Assembly: GCF_900129085.1 (NCBI RefSeq)
Contig: NZ_FQUF01000005.1
Coordinates: forward strand, 37,425-101,424
Source of the DNA: Atopostipes suicloacalis DSM 15692
GTDB taxonomy: Bacteria > Bacillota > Bacilli > Lactobacillales > Carnobacteriaceae_A
Reading direction: 5' to 3'
DNA length: 64,000 nucleotides
The notes under the pieces: generated by a model
Databases searched by the model: none
Told to the model about the DNA's origin: nothing
The model's input: the letters and a program-made list of their open reading frames with translations, nothing else
Position numbers and translations under genes: made by a program
Part shown: positions 29,933-40,266 of the stretch, in pieces
Layout of the letters: each line of letters starts with the position of its first letter
Position numbering within the stretch: the first letter of the stretch is position 1

Positions 29933-31075
29933 TTAATATCTTAACGTTGCAGCTATTGGTGTATTTTCAGGCATTTCCTCGTGTTCTAGAATATAAACAT
30001 TTCCTTTTGAATTTAATACGTTTTGGACGAGTTCATGAATAAAGTTATTTCGATCATCCGTTTCATCATATAATCCATCATCAGTGATTGAACCAGGGAT
30101 ATTAAAATCTTTTTCCAAGAATAAATGATCAATTCGTCCCTGTAAACTAGCAGATGTTAAATCATCTGGTATGTTCTCAATCCGATTTTCTGGAGAAGTT
30201 TCTCTTAATCGAGCAAGCAATTCTTCTCTTTCTGAATCATTTAGTTTACGGATGGTTTCGGAAACTTTCTTTTGAATATCTGGAACACTTAAGCCAGCAG
30301 CTGAGCCTATAATATTTACATCATTTAAATATCTATTGTTTGAGATTTCTTTAAATACAGATTGGTTTTCTTCAACTGAATAAACGATTAATGGATAGTT
30401 TAATTCATTTGAAAAGTTATCAATTATAAAACGATCGACCAAACGGAAATATCTTTCCCGATCAATATCTTTTTCTTGACTGGTTTCATTATGTCCATGG
30501 AAAAATTGTCCAGATCCTGCTTGACTAGACCCCGTGCTATAGGTACCAAAATTGAGGCTACCACCTTCTTTTTCCGTTCCTAGAGCTGTTTCTAAATCAA
30601 CAGGAGCCTCTTCATATTCTGATAAATCTAGTTCTTGTAGTTTATCGCCATGACCTTCAAATAACCGGATACTTTCTCGATTTAATACAAGTAAGTGGTA
30701 ATCTCGAGTATACTGGGCATTAGCGGCGACAGGAAGTATATAAGGTAATTCACTAATATATACATGGTCTGTTACAGAAATACTTAAATGATAGAAGAAA
30801 ATATCATTAGGAGTGATATAGATTACAAGAGCTCCAATAAATTTAACCAGAGAATCACGGTTATTCAATGCTCTATTTAATTGTTCAAGTAAGGCGTCTT
30901 TCTCTTTTAACTCGGATTCTTCAACCCTTTTTCTAGCTTCACTGATAAGATTTTCGAATTGAATTCGATCTTTATCATTTGTCAAAGTGGTGGCATGCAA
31001 TTCCTGAACAATGGTAATATATACTGTATCCTCTTGCAATAATTCTTCTGAAGGGAAAGTAAACAATTGTTTCAT
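29933..31075 (-). CDS. baeRF-like (bacterial archaeo-eukaryotic release factor family) protein
   Basis: A 380-residue cytosolic protein with no signal or membrane segments. The pattern FHGHN...DIDRERYFRLVDRFI (about residues 190-220), followed by PLIVYSVEENQSVFKEISN, and the ending NVYILEHEEMPENTPIAATLRY match my recollection of the bacterial eRF1-related (baeRF) domain families. No GGQ motif is visible, so peptide release like eRF1 is unlikely. The role is unknown; a ribosome-linked function has been proposed for the group. Own promoter with extended -10 TGGTACTAT around 31109-31117 on the minus strand (inference). Family assignment is from motif memory only. Confidence 0.6.
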   Translation of the reverse strand: MKQLFTFPSEELLQEDTVYITIVQELHATTLTNDKDRIQFENLISEARKRVEESELKEKDALLEQLNRALNNRDSLVKFIGALVIYITPNDIFFYHLSISVTDHVYISELPYILPVAANAQYTRDYHLLVLNRESIRLFEGHGDKLQELDLSEYEEAPVDLETALGTEKEGGSLNFGTYSTGSSQAGSGQFFHGHNETSQEKDIDRERYFRLVDRFIIDNFSNELNYPLIVYSVEENQSVFKEISNNRYLNDVNIIGSAAGLSVPDIQKKVSETIRKLNDSEREELLARLRETSPENRIENIPDDLTSASLQGRIDHLFLEKDFNIPGSITDDGLYDETDDRNNFIHELVQNVLNSKGNVYILEHEEMPENTPIAATLRY

Positions 31076-31240
31076 AAAAGATCACTACCTTTCTCTATTT
31101 TCTAATTTATAGTACCATAGAAGGCCACTTTAATTAAAGTAAGACGCTGTGAGCGTATTCAATTATTAAGGAAATATCTAAAAAATATCAATGAAAACAC
31201 GTATGAATAACTTATAACTCTTAGTTTTTAACATGAATTA

Positions 31241-31249
31241 TGTTACAAT
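31241..31249 (+). promoter_or_regulatory. Extended -10 promoter of truB-ribF
   Basis: TGTTACAAT (TG, one base, TACAAT), 34 bases before truB. A six-base inverted repeat, TAACAT/ATGTTA (31229-31245), overlaps it. Confidence 0.6.
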
Positions 31250-31282
31250 ATACAAAGTGAAAAATAGAAATGGTGTGAAAAT

Positions 31283-32200
31283 ATGGTAGAAGGAATTTTA
31301 CCCATTTGGAAAGAAAAAGGAATGACTAGCTTTGCTTGTGTAAGTCGAGTACGCCATTTATTGGGGATTAAAAAAGTAGGCCACGCGGGCACATTAGATC
31401 CCGAGGTAGAAGGAGTTTTACCAATTGCAGTTGGAGCAGGAACTAAAGTATTAGAGTACATGCTTGAAGCAGATAAAACATATACGGGTGAGATAACATT
31501 TGGGTACTCAACATCTACTGAGGATGCTACAGGAACCACCATTGAAAAATTACCTGTTTCAAAAGATATTCAAAATGAAGATATTGATCAAGTTCTAGCG
31601 GAATTTATAGGAAGTATCGAACAAGTTCCACCAATGTTTTCAGCAGTTAAAGTCAAAGGAAAAAAATTATATGAATATGCTTTTGAGGGGATTGAAATTG
31701 AAAGATCTGCTCGTCAAGTCCAAATCTATGAGCTAAAAAGAACTTCAGATATTGCCTATAATGAAGACCAAGAAACTTTAAGCTTTTCCTTTGAAGTCTC
31801 TTGTAGTAAAGGTACTTATATCCGAACGTTAGCTGTTGATATTGGAAAAAAATTAGGTTATCCGGCTCATATGTCTAAATTGACTCGTATTCGAAGTGGA
31901 AATATCTCAGCAGATCAAACGTATACTTTAGTAGAGGTTGAAGCAGCAGTTATCAATGAAAAAATAAACACTTTATTTCTTCCAATTGATTATGGACTTA
32001 CTCAGTTTAATAAAACAACCATTGATGATAAATTATGGAGCCGAGTAAAAAATGGGGCTCTCCTAAATGAAGAAGAGGTCATAGCTGAAGAATATCCAGT
32101 CTTATTGGTATACAATCAAGTGATTGTTGCCTTGTATGATAAGCATCCAAAAAAAGCAGGAAAATTAAAACCTTCAAAAATGTTTAAGATAGAAATGTAG
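31283..32200 (+). CDS. truB: tRNA pseudouridine(55) synthase TruB
   Basis: Forms pseudouridine 55 in the T-loop of tRNAs. The 305-residue protein has the catalytic motif VGHAGTLDPEVEGVL with the nucleophilic Asp (about residue 38), KTYTGEITFGYSTSTED, and a C-terminal PUA-like region. The ATG has GGTGTGAAA upstream. It pairs with ribF ten bases downstream, the usual arrangement in Firmicutes; normally the pair follows rbfA, but here the ABC-F and baeRF genes intervene. Confidence 0.97.
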   Translation: MVEGILPIWKEKGMTSFACVSRVRHLLGIKKVGHAGTLDPEVEGVLPIAVGAGTKVLEYMLEADKTYTGEITFGYSTSTEDATGTTIEKLPVSKDIQNEDIDQVLAEFIGSIEQVPPMFSAVKVKGKKLYEYAFEGIEIERSARQVQIYELKRTSDIAYNEDQETLSFSFEVSCSKGTYIRTLAVDIGKKLGYPAHMSKLTRIRSGNISADQTYTLVEVEAAVINEKINTLFLPIDYGLTQFNKTTIDDKLWSRVKNGALLNEEEVIAEEYPVLLVYNQVIVALYDKHPKKAGKLKPSKMFKIEM

Positions 32201-32209
32201 GTATAAATA

Positions 32210-33157
32210 TTGAAGACAATTAAAATTAAACATCCCTATAAAAAAACTGAAATAGTGAATGAAGATATTGTCCTTATACTGGGATATTTTGATGGGGTAC
32301 ATTTAGCTCATCAAGAAGTGATTAAAGAAGGTGTCCGAATCGGACGTGAACGAAATTTGAAAGTGGCATTGATGACTTTCAATCGTCACCCAAGCATCGT
32401 TTATCGAAAGATAAATGCCGGACAATATGCAAGCTTAACCCAGCCTGAACAAAAAGAAAAAATTATTGAAAGTCTTGGGGTCGATATCTTATACGAAGTA
32501 TTTTTCAATTCGGAGTTTGGAAATTTACCTCCTCAGGAATTTGTAGATCGTTATATTGTTGGCTGGCATGCGAAAGTGATTGTAGCAGGTTTTGACTACA
32601 CTTATGGCAAAGCAGATGTTGCTTCAATGGCTCAATTATCTGACTATGCGAAAGGTCGCTTTGAAATTGTTAAAGTAGGGGAAGCGAAAGAATCAGGAAA
32701 AACAATTAGCTCAACCTTGATTCGTCAATATATAAAAAATGGAGAAGTTGAAAAAGCCAACGCTATGCTGGGCTATTCCTATGAAACTTTAGGATTTGTC
32801 ATTCATGGAGATGCAAGAGGACGAGAACTAGGTTATCCAACAGCCAATATTTATTCCAACCCTTATACATTTCTTCCTGGTGTAGGAATTTATGCTGTTT
32901 GGTTTATTGTTAAAGGGAAACGATATATGGGGATGGCTTCCATTGGTTATAATGTAACATTTAAAGATCAATCGGAACTTTCTGTAGAAGTAAATGTTTT
33001 AGATTTTAATGAAGAAATTTATGGAGACGATGTAAAAATAGAATGGGTGGCTTATCTACGAGGGGAAGTTCAGTTTGATGGAGCACAAGGACTGATTGAC
33101 CAACTTCAAAAAGATGAAGAAGCTACGCGAAAAATATTGGAAATGCAAAAAGATTAA
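32210..33157 (+). CDS. ribF: Bifunctional riboflavin kinase/FAD synthetase
   Basis: Makes FMN and FAD from riboflavin. The 315-residue protein has the N-terminal nucleotidyltransferase domain (LGYFDGVHLAHQEVI, then ISSTLIRQYIKNGEVEKANAMLG near 170) and the C-terminal flavokinase domain (HGDARGRELGYPTANI, VGIYAVW, FNEEIYGDDVKIEW). TTG start with AGGT upstream; the ribosome site is weak. Transcribed with truB. Confidence 0.97.
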   Translation: MKTIKIKHPYKKTEIVNEDIVLILGYFDGVHLAHQEVIKEGVRIGRERNLKVALMTFNRHPSIVYRKINAGQYASLTQPEQKEKIIESLGVDILYEVFFNSEFGNLPPQEFVDRYIVGWHAKVIVAGFDYTYGKADVASMAQLSDYAKGRFEIVKVGEAKESGKTISSTLIRQYIKNGEVEKANAMLGYSYETLGFVIHGDARGRELGYPTANIYSNPYTFLPGVGIYAVWFIVKGKRYMGMASIGYNVTFKDQSELSVEVNVLDFNEEIYGDDVKIEWVAYLRGEVQFDGAQGLIDQLQKDEEATRKILEMQKD

Positions 33158-33200
33158 AGCATAAAAAGTATGAATTTTTTATGCTTTAAACCCTTTTACA

Positions 33201-33229
33201 TTGACACATTTCATAAAATTTGTTAAATT
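33201..33229 (+). promoter_or_regulatory. hrcA operon promoter
   Basis: Consensus -35 TTGACA (33201-33206), 17-base spacer, -10 TAAATT (33224-33229). The CIRCE operator follows immediately. Confidence 0.75.
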
Positions 33230-33240
33230 ATACATAGGAA

Positions 33241-33267
33241 TTAGCACTCGAATCATTCGAGTGCTAA
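33241..33267. promoter_or_regulatory. CIRCE operator (HrcA-binding site)
   Basis: Perfect inverted repeat: TTAGCACTC, nine-base spacer, GAGTGCTAA. It sits at the expected transcription start of hrcA-grpE-dnaK-dnaJ, so HrcA represses the operon including its own gene. Confidence 0.98.
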
Positions 33268-33311
33268 TTTGTTGGAAAGTAATTGTCTTGTAAGCGAAAG
33301 GATGTTGCGCG

Positions 33312-34349
33312 ATGTTAACAGAAAGACAATTATTAATATTGAATAAAATAATAGAACGTTTTACAAAAGACGGACAGCCTGTGAGTTCGAAAACTTTGGT
33401 TGAAGATGGCTCAATAAATGTTAGCTCAGCAACTATTCGTAATGAAATGAGCACGTTGGAAGAGCTAGATTATATAGAGAAAGTCCATAGCTCATCGGGG
33501 CGAGTTCCTTCTGTAAAAGGTTATCGATTCTATGTTGATCATCTGATGCGACCAAAGCATGTAGATACACATAAACGAGGAAAAATTAAAAATTATATGA
33601 ATTCTCAAATTTTTGAGATTAGTGATGTCTTCTACCAATCTGCTGAATTACTTTCTGAATTAACCAGTTATACAGCTATTGTATTGGGACCGCAGTCGAA
33701 ATCAAAAATTTTGACTGGTTTTCGAATTGTACCATTGAATTATCAACAAATGATGTTAATCATGCAGCTAGATAATTTTGAAGTTCAGAATATGATTTTT
33801 AAGATTCCATCTGGTTTACATGTAGAGAATTTTAAACAAGTTACAGATTTCATGAACAACAATTTAGTTGGAGAATCTTTAAATACGGTTTATTATGCTT
33901 TGCAGACAGATTTACCGAATTTATTTGAAAAGTATCTAACGATGAACTGGAATATTATCGAAATGCTTGAACGAACGTTATTGCATTTTGAGGATGAACA
34001 AATGTTTGTTTCAGGTAAAATGAATATTCTAGATTTCACAGAAGATATGAATATTCGGCAAGTAAAAGATTTATATAGCATATTAGATAATGAAGGAAGC
34101 TTATTTACTTTATTTAATCAGTTATATGATCGGCAGGGAACCTATAATATTCGAATTGGAGATGAATTCGAAGACCGTTTGTTTGAATCATTTTCTTTAA
34201 TGTCGGTCCCTTACCAAGATGATTACTTTGGTGGTGGCTTCATTGCCGTATTAGGACCTACAAATATGTCTTATGATTCGACTCTGGGAGTTATTCAAGT
34301 ATTAAAAGAAGAAATACTAGGTAAGTTAGAAGATTTTTACCTCGAATAA
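33312..34349 (+). CDS. hrcA: Heat-inducible transcription repressor HrcA
   Basis: Repressor of class I heat-shock genes through CIRCE. The 345-residue protein has an N-terminal winged helix (LTERQLLILNKIIERFTKDGQPVSSKTL, then ATIRNEMSTLEELDYIEKVHSSSGRVPS) and the long HrcA dimerisation domain with DLYSILDNEGSL and IGDEFE near the end. Start ATG follows AAAGGATG. First gene of the operon, directly after the CIRCE element; HrcA activity is known to depend on GroEL in related species. Confidence 0.98.
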   Translation: MLTERQLLILNKIIERFTKDGQPVSSKTLVEDGSINVSSATIRNEMSTLEELDYIEKVHSSSGRVPSVKGYRFYVDHLMRPKHVDTHKRGKIKNYMNSQIFEISDVFYQSAELLSELTSYTAIVLGPQSKSKILTGFRIVPLNYQQMMLIMQLDNFEVQNMIFKIPSGLHVENFKQVTDFMNNNLVGESLNTVYYALQTDLPNLFEKYLTMNWNIIEMLERTLLHFEDEQMFVSGKMNILDFTEDMNIRQVKDLYSILDNEGSLFTLFNQLYDRQGTYNIRIGDEFEDRLFESFSLMSVPYQDDYFGGGFIAVLGPTNMSYDSTLGVIQVLKEEILGKLEDFYLE

Positions 34350-34425
34350 AGATTAAAATCTTATTTAAAATCTTATAGGTATGTGCTACTATGGGGTAGT
34401 GAATGCAGTGAAAGGTAGGATGAGA

Positions 34426-34968
34426 TTGACGGAAAAAGAAAATAAGTTCGATTCGGAAGAAAAAAATGAAGAACTTGAAGAAAATCAAGCCACTTCTGAG
34501 ACTGAAGAAAAGTCAGATTCAGAAGTTGCTGAATTAAAACAAAAATTTGAAGAATTAGAAGACCAAAACTTGCGTCTTCAAGCAGAAATCCAAAATATGA
34601 GCCGCCGCAATAAAAAGGAAAGAGAAGCAGCGGTTAGATATCGTTCTCAGGATTTAGGAAAAGAAATGCTTCCAGTACTTGATAATCTAGAACGAGCACT
34701 GGATACAGAGGTAACAGATGAAGCAGGCGAGAGCTTAAAACAAGGCCTTGAAATGGTTCTTGAAAGCTTTTATCGAGCACTTAACTCAGCAGGAATAGAA
34801 GAGATAGAAGCAGAAGGTGAACCATTTGATCCAAACTTCCATGAAGCCTATGCTCAGGTTCCAGCAGAAGACGGCCAAGAAAGTGGCCATGTAGCTCAGG
34901 TTTATGAAAAAGGTTATAAACTACATGATCGAGTGTTACGTGCTGCGAAAGTGACTGTTACAGAATAA
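34426..34968 (+). CDS. grpE: Nucleotide exchange factor GrpE
   Basis: Nucleotide exchange factor for DnaK. The 180-residue protein has an acidic, disordered N-terminus, a long coiled coil (about 35-85, ELKQKFEELEDQNLRLQAEIQNMSRR) and a C-terminal beta domain (EGEPFDPNFHEA, VLRAAKVTV). Start is ambiguous: TTG at 34426 has AGGTAGGA at good spacing; ATG at 34420 is in frame but too close to that site. Other in-frame starts further upstream lack ribosome sites. The gene lies between hrcA and dnaK. Confidence 0.95.
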   Translation: MTEKENKFDSEEKNEELEENQATSETEEKSDSEVAELKQKFEELEDQNLRLQAEIQNMSRRNKKEREAAVRYRSQDLGKEMLPVLDNLERALDTEVTDEAGESLKQGLEMVLESFYRALNSAGIEEIEAEGEPFDPNFHEAYAQVPAEDGQESGHVAQVYEKGYKLHDRVLRAAKVTVTE

Positions 34969-35020
34969 AGTTCGTTAAGTATTTTAATAATAATAATTAA
35001 TGATGAAGGAGATTTTTTTT

Positions 35021-36856
35021 ATGGCTAAGATAATTGGTATTGATTTAGGAACAACAAATTCAGCAGTTGCTGTATTGGAAGGTGGAGAACCAACGATCAT
35101 CCCGAATAAAGAGGGAAATCGTACAACACCATCTGTTGTTTCATTTAAAGACGGGGAAACTCAAGTAGGTGAAGTTGCTAAACGTCAAGCAATTACAAAT
35201 CCTAATACAGTAATGTCTATTAAACGTTATATGGGAGAAGATCATAAAGTAGATGTTGAAGGAAAACAATATACTCCTCAAGAAATTTCTGCTTTAATCT
35301 TACAACATTTAAAAAGCTACGCTGAAGATTATTTAGGTGAAGAAGTTACAAATGCAGTTATTACGGTTCCAGCTTACTTTAATGACTCGCAACGTCAAGC
35401 AACAAAAGACGCAGGTCGAATTGCTGGTTTAGAAGTTGATCGTATCGTAAATGAACCAACTGCTGCATCATTGGCTTACGGATTAGAAAAACAAGATCAA
35501 GAAGAAAATATTCTAGTCTTTGACTTAGGTGGAGGAACTTTTGACGTTTCTATTCTTGAATTAGGAGACGGTGTCTTCGATGTTCTTTCTACAGCAGGTG
35601 ATAACTCGCTTGGTGGAGATGACTTCGATGATAAAATTATTGACTTCTTAGTTTCATCTTTTAAAGCAGATAATGGTGTCGACTTATCAAACGATAAAAT
35701 GGCTTTACAACGTCTAAAAGACGCTGCAGAAAAAGCGAAAAAAGAATTATCTAGTGTGTCTTCTACACAAATTAGCTTACCATTTATCTCTGCAGGGGAT
35801 GCTGGTCCATTGCATTTAGAACAAACATTAACTCGTGCGAAGTTTGACGAATTAACTCAAGATTTAGTTGACCGCACAAAAGACCCTTTACGTCGTGCAA
35901 TTAGCGATGCAGGTCTTTCAAAATCTGATATTAACCAAGTTATCTTGGTCGGTGGATCAACACGTATTCCAGCTGTTGTAGATACAGTGAAACAAGAAAC
36001 TGGAAAAGATCCAAACCGTTCAGTAAACCCTGATGAAGTTGTCGCAATGGGAGCTGCCGTACAAGGAGGAGTAATTTCTGGTGATGTGAAAGATATCGTA
36101 TTGCTAGACGTTACACCTTTATCTCTTGGTATTGAAACAATGGGTTCTGTATTTACGAAATTAATTGATCGAAATACAACCATTCCAACAAGCAAATCAC
36201 AAGTATTCTCTACAGCAGCAGATAACCAACCAGCCGTAGATATTCATGTTTTACAAGGTGAACGCTCAATGGCTACAGATAACAAAACATTAGGACGTTT
36301 CCAATTAACAGATATTCCACCAGCACCACGTGGAATCCCTCAAATCGAAGTAAAATTTGATATTGATAAAAATGGTATTGTAACAGTTTCTGCTAAAGAT
36401 CAAGGAACTGGAAAAGAACAAAACATTACAATCAAATCTTCTTCAGGTTTATCTGATGATGAAATAGACCGTATGGTTAAAGAGGCTGAAGAAAATGCTG
36501 AAGCAGATAAAGAACGTAAAGAAGAAGTAGAACTTCGAAACGAAGCGGATCAACTCGTCTTCCAAACAGACAAAACATTAAAAGATCTCGAAGGTAAAGT
36601 TGACGAAGAAGAAGTTAAAAAAGCAGAGGCAGCTCGTGATGAGTTGAAAGAAGCTATTGAAGAAGATAATATTGATTTAATTAAAGAAAAACGTGATGCA
36701 TTAAGTGAAATCGTCCAAGAGTTAACTGTAAAACTATATGAACAAGCAGCAGCTGAACAACAAGCTCAAGAAGGAGCTGCTGAAGGAGAAGATACAGCAA
36801 CTGACGACGATGTAGTAGATGCTGATTTTGAAGAAGTAGATGACGACGAAGAATAA
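35021..36856 (+). CDS. dnaK: Molecular chaperone DnaK (Hsp70)
   Basis: ATP-dependent chaperone. The 611-residue protein has the Hsp70 signatures [15 protein letters not shown] at the N-terminus, [15 protein letters not shown] near 170, and [14 protein letters not shown] near 310, then the substrate-binding domain and an acidic tail ending in EEVDDDEE. It lacks the 24-residue ATPase-domain insert of proteobacterial DnaK, as expected for Gram-positives. I chose the ATG at 35021, with AAGGAGA upstream, over an in-frame ATG 21 bases earlier. Confidence 0.98.
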   Translation: MAKIIGIDLGTTNSAVAVLEGGEPTIIPNKEGNRTTPSVVSFKDGETQVGEVAKRQAITNPNTVMSIKRYMGEDHKVDVEGKQYTPQEISALILQHLKSYAEDYLGEEVTNAVITVPAYFNDSQRQATKDAGRIAGLEVDRIVNEPTAASLAYGLEKQDQEENILVFDLGGGTFDVSILELGDGVFDVLSTAGDNSLGGDDFDDKIIDFLVSSFKADNGVDLSNDKMALQRLKDAAEKAKKELSSVSSTQISLPFISAGDAGPLHLEQTLTRAKFDELTQDLVDRTKDPLRRAISDAGLSKSDINQVILVGGSTRIPAVVDTVKQETGKDPNRSVNPDEVVAMGAAVQGGVISGDVKDIVLLDVTPLSLGIETMGSVFTKLIDRNTTIPTSKSQVFSTAADNQPAVDIHVLQGERSMATDNKTLGRFQLTDIPPAPRGIPQIEVKFDIDKNGIVTVSAKDQGTGKEQNITIKSSSGLSDDEIDRMVKEAEENAEADKERKEEVELRNEADQLVFQTDKTLKDLEGKVDEEEVKKAEAARDELKEAIEEDNIDLIKEKRDALSEIVQELTVKLYEQAAAEQQAQEGAAEGEDTATDDDVVDADFEEVDDDEE

Positions 36857-36894
36857 AATAAAGGTAGGAAAAAATTAAATTCAGTAGGATGCTT

Positions 36895-36924
36895 AAGAGA
36901 AAGCTAAATATTTAGCTTTCTCTT
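36895..36924 (+). terminator. 30-bp perfect palindrome between dnaK and dnaJ
   Basis: Arm AAGAGAAAGCTAAAT is followed directly by its exact reverse complement. It can form a strong hairpin in the dnaK 3' UTR and has only a short T-rich tail, so it may be a partial terminator or an RNA-processing/stability element that lowers dnaJ relative to dnaK. Confidence 0.7.
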
Positions 36925-36978
36925 TCCACTGTATTTAATGATTCCTAACATTTTTTAGATAAAATGACGGAGGATTTA

Positions 36979-38136
36979 ATGGCTGAAAAACGAGATTTAT
37001 ACGATGTATTGGGTGTCTCAAAAGACGCTTCGCAAGATGAAATAAAAAAAGCATACCGACGACTATCTAAAAAATATCACCCAGACTTGAACGATGCACC
37101 GGATGCCGAAGAAAAGTTTAAAGAAGTCGCCGATGCATATGAAACATTATCAGACCAAAATAAACGCTCACAGTATGACCAGTATGGGCATGCGTCAACG
37201 GATCCAAACTTCAATGGTGGAGGATTCGGTGGCTTTGGCGGTGCTGGTGGAGGAGATTCATTCTCTGGCTTTGAGGATATTTTTGATCAATTCTTTGGTG
37301 GTGGCAGAAGTGCTTCACGTAATCCAAATGCGCCAAGACAAGGTGAAGACTTACAATATGTAATGGATTTATCTTTTGAAGAAGCCGTTTTTGGAAAATC
37401 AACCACTATACGCTATAATCGAAAAAACGTTTGTAAAACATGTGAAGGAAGTGGAGCTAAACCAGGCACAAGCCCAGAAACATGTTCACGTTGTGGTGGA
37501 GCTGGTCAAATAAATGTTGAACAGAATACACCATTCGGTCGAGTAATGACACAAACCGTTTGTCCTGATTGTGAAGGAACAGGGAAAATTATAAAAGAAA
37601 AATGTCCAGACTGTAGTGGAGAAGGCTTCCAATCAGAACGACACTCTGTAAAAATTGAAGTTCCAGCAGGTGTTGAAGATGGAAACCAAATTCGTCTACA
37701 AAGTCAAGGAGATGCTGGAAAGAACGGCGGACCTTATGGTGATCTTTATGTAATATTCCGAGTAAAACCTTCTGATATTTATACACGTCGTGGAACGGAA
37801 ATTTATTATGAATTACCTATCAATATTGTTCAAGCAACATTAGGTGATGAACTAGAAGTCCCAACAGTGCATGGAAAAGTAAAATTAAAAATTCCAGCAG
37901 GTACACAAGCTGGTACAACATTTCGCTTAAGAGGAAAAGGAGCTCCATCGTTACGTACTCACCATACTGGAGATCAACACGTACGAGTTAAGGTGGAAAT
38001 CCCTAAAAAAGTTACAGAAGAACAAGCCCAACATTTACGTGAATTTGCTAAGGAAAGTGGCTACGAAGAAACAAAGGAACAAAAAGGTGAAACCTTTTTC
38101 TCAAAAGTAAAAGATGCATTTAAAGATAAAGATTAA
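36979..38136 (+). CDS. dnaJ: Molecular chaperone DnaJ (Hsp40)
   Basis: Co-chaperone that stimulates the DnaK ATPase. The 385-residue type I protein has the J domain with HPD (YHPDLND near residue 35), a Gly/Phe-rich region (about 75-115), four CxxCxGxG zinc repeats ([32 protein letters not shown]; about 150-215) and the C-terminal substrate-binding domains. I chose the ATG at 36979, with GGAGG upstream, rather than an in-frame ATG 15 bases earlier. A stem-loop separates it from dnaK. Confidence 0.98.
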   Translation: MAEKRDLYDVLGVSKDASQDEIKKAYRRLSKKYHPDLNDAPDAEEKFKEVADAYETLSDQNKRSQYDQYGHASTDPNFNGGGFGGFGGAGGGDSFSGFEDIFDQFFGGGRSASRNPNAPRQGEDLQYVMDLSFEEAVFGKSTTIRYNRKNVCKTCEGSGAKPGTSPETCSRCGGAGQINVEQNTPFGRVMTQTVCPDCEGTGKIIKEKCPDCSGEGFQSERHSVKIEVPAGVEDGNQIRLQSQGDAGKNGGPYGDLYVIFRVKPSDIYTRRGTEIYYELPINIVQATLGDELEVPTVHGKVKLKIPAGTQAGTTFRLRGKGAPSLRTHHTGDQHVRVKVEIPKKVTEEQAQHLREFAKESGYEETKEQKGETFFSKVKDAFKDKD

Positions 38137-38154
38137 TTATTAATTGATAAATAA

Positions 38155-38236
38155 TTGGTCAACATTTTTATTTACTTGAAGATTTTATGACGCTTTCAGT
38201 CAAACAATGTAAATAAATTGTTGACCTTTTTTTATT
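38155..38236 (+). terminator. dnaJ terminator, long imperfect hairpin
   Basis: Arms of about 22 bases, starting GGTCAACA and ending TGTTGACC with small bulges, around a 30-base loop, followed by seven T residues. Confidence 0.8.
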
Positions 38237-38280
38237 TAATAAAGAATGCGATATGTCCAACAAAGACAACTTTGGAAAGA

Positions 38281-38309
38281 TTGTATATCAAGCAAATGCT
38301 TGATATAAT
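38281..38309 (+). promoter_or_regulatory. lepA promoter with embedded 22-bp palindrome
   Basis: -35 TTGTAT (38281-38286), 17-base spacer, TG-extended -10 TATAAT (38304-38309). A perfect palindrome (38285-38306) with arm ATATCAAGCA, centre AA and the mirror arm fills the spacer and enters the -10 box. Confidence 0.85.
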
Positions 38310-38352
38310 AAAGAATGAAGATTTTTATGTAGAATAAGGATTGAGGTTATAA

Positions 38353-40191
38353 ATGATTGATAAAAATAAAGCACGTGAACGCCAGAAAATAGTGCGTAAC
38401 TTTTCAATAATTGCGCATATTGACCATGGAAAATCAACTTTAGCAGATAGAATCTTAGAATTTACAAAAACACTCGCTGACCGAGAAATGACAGAACAAG
38501 TTTTAGATTCGATGGATTTAGAGCGTGAACGTGGTATAACAATTAAATTAAATACAGTTGAAGTAGAATATACAGCCAAAGATGGTGTCACTTATATCCT
38601 TCATCTAATTGATACTCCTGGGCATGTGGATTTCACTTATGAAGTTTCACGAAGCTTAGCAGCTTGTGAAGGGGCTATATTGATTGTTGATGCTGCTCAA
38701 GGAATTGAAGCACAGACATTGGCAAACGTTTATTTAGCATTGGATAACGATTTAGAAATTGTACCTGTTATTAATAAGATTGACTTACCAGCGGCAGATC
38801 CTGAACGTGTGGCACTTGAAATAGAAGACGTCATTGGTTTACCAGCCGAAGATGTCGTGCTTGCCAGTGCGAAAAATGGGATTGGAATAGAAGATGTACT
38901 TGAAAAAGTAGTACAAGAAGTTCCTGCACCTCAAGGCGATATTGATCATCCCTTACAAGCTCTAATTTTTGATTCAGAATATGATTCATATCGTGGCGTT
39001 GTATTAAGTATCAACGTGCAAGAAGGAGTCATTCAAAAAGGGGATATCATTGAACTAATGCATAACGGAAAAACGTTTGAAGTGACCGAGGTTGGAGTGT
39101 TTTCACCACATCCAGTAGTCCGTGAAGCTTTAACCGTTGGAGATGTCGGTTATGTAACAGCAAATATCAAAAGTGTTAAAGATACACAGGTAGGGGATAC
39201 AATTACCTTAGCCAATAATCCTGCTGAAAAACCACTTCCCGGTTACCAACAAATGAAACCAATGGTATATAGTGGCTTATTCCCATCAGATTCGGGAGAT
39301 TATGAAGATTTACGAGAAGCCCTTGAACGATTACAGTTAAATGATTCATCTTTACGATTTGAACCGGAAGTTTCTCAAGCTTTAGGCTTTGGTTTCCGCT
39401 GTGGTTTTTTGGGTATGTTACACATGGACGTTGTACAAGAACGTTTAGAACGTGAATTTGACTTAGATTTAATCACGACAGCGCCTTCTGTAATTTATGA
39501 AGTAGATAAAACAGACGGAGAAACGATAGAAGTCTCAAATCCATCAGAGATGCCTGATCAGACATTCGTTGATAAAATTCATGAACCATTTGTAAAAGCA
39601 ACGATCTCTGCTCCTAATGACTATGTAGGACCGGTAATGGAACTTTGTCAAAGTAAACGTGGAGAATTTATCACGATGGAGTATTTAGATGATATTCGAG
39701 TAAATATTCTATATTATCTACCACTGTCAGAAATCGTCTTTGATTTTTTTGACCGATTAAAATCCAATACAAAAGGGTATGCTTCTTTAAATTATGAAGA
39801 AGCAGGTTACCGAGAAAGTAATTTAGTAAAAGTCGATATTTTAATTCATGGAGACCAAGTAGATGCCTTAAGTTTTATTGTGCATAAAGATGAAAGTGAA
39901 GATCGAGGCCGAAAAATTGTTAAGAAACTAAAAGAGGTTATTCCTCGTCAACAATTTGAAATCCCTGTTCAAGCAGCAATTGGTAACCATGTCATCGCTC
40001 GTTCAACCGTTCGTGCTTTCCGTAAAGATGTTACTGAAAAATTATATGGTGGAGATGTTACTCGCCGTATGAAACTTTTAGAAAAACAAAAAGAAGGTAA
40101 GAAACGAATGAAAAGTGTTGGAAATGTAGATATTCCACAAGATGCTTTTATGGCTGTATTGAATTTGGATGAAGATCAGAGTAAAAAATAA
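38353..40191 (+). CDS. lepA: Elongation factor 4 (LepA)
   Basis: Ribosome-associated GTPase implicated in initiation and back-translocation. The 612-residue protein has the G domain with [13 protein letters not shown] (about residue 20), DTPGHVDF and NKIDLP, followed by EF-G-like domains and the unique LepA C-terminal domain ([45 protein letters not shown]). ATG with GGTT/GAGG upstream. Single-gene unit with its own promoter and terminator, next to the dnaK cluster. Confidence 0.98.
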   Translation: MIDKNKARERQKIVRNFSIIAHIDHGKSTLADRILEFTKTLADREMTEQVLDSMDLERERGITIKLNTVEVEYTAKDGVTYILHLIDTPGHVDFTYEVSRSLAACEGAILIVDAAQGIEAQTLANVYLALDNDLEIVPVINKIDLPAADPERVALEIEDVIGLPAEDVVLASAKNGIGIEDVLEKVVQEVPAPQGDIDHPLQALIFDSEYDSYRGVVLSINVQEGVIQKGDIIELMHNGKTFEVTEVGVFSPHPVVREALTVGDVGYVTANIKSVKDTQVGDTITLANNPAEKPLPGYQQMKPMVYSGLFPSDSGDYEDLREALERLQLNDSSLRFEPEVSQALGFGFRCGFLGMLHMDVVQERLEREFDLDLITTAPSVIYEVDKTDGETIEVSNPSEMPDQTFVDKIHEPFVKATISAPNDYVGPVMELCQSKRGEFITMEYLDDIRVNILYYLPLSEIVFDFFDRLKSNTKGYASLNYEEAGYRESNLVKVDILIHGDQVDALSFIVHKDESEDRGRKIVKKLKEVIPRQQFEIPVQAAIGNHVIARSTVRAFRKDVTEKLYGGDVTRRMKLLEKQKEGKKRMKSVGNVDIPQDAFMAVLNLDEDQSKK

Positions 40192-40221
40192 TTAAATAGA
40201 CGGGTCTAAAAATATAGTGTC

Positions 40222-40266
40222 AAAAACCGTTTGTCTTCCTGTATTAGGGAGGTAAACGGTTTTTAA
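40222..40266 (+). terminator. lepA terminator
   Basis: Arms AAAAACCGTTT / AAACGGTTTTT with an inner pairing (CTTCC / GGGAG), followed by T residues. The rest of the 308-base gap to the next gene (40267-40499) is AT-rich and holds only the promoter listed separately. Confidence 0.88.
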
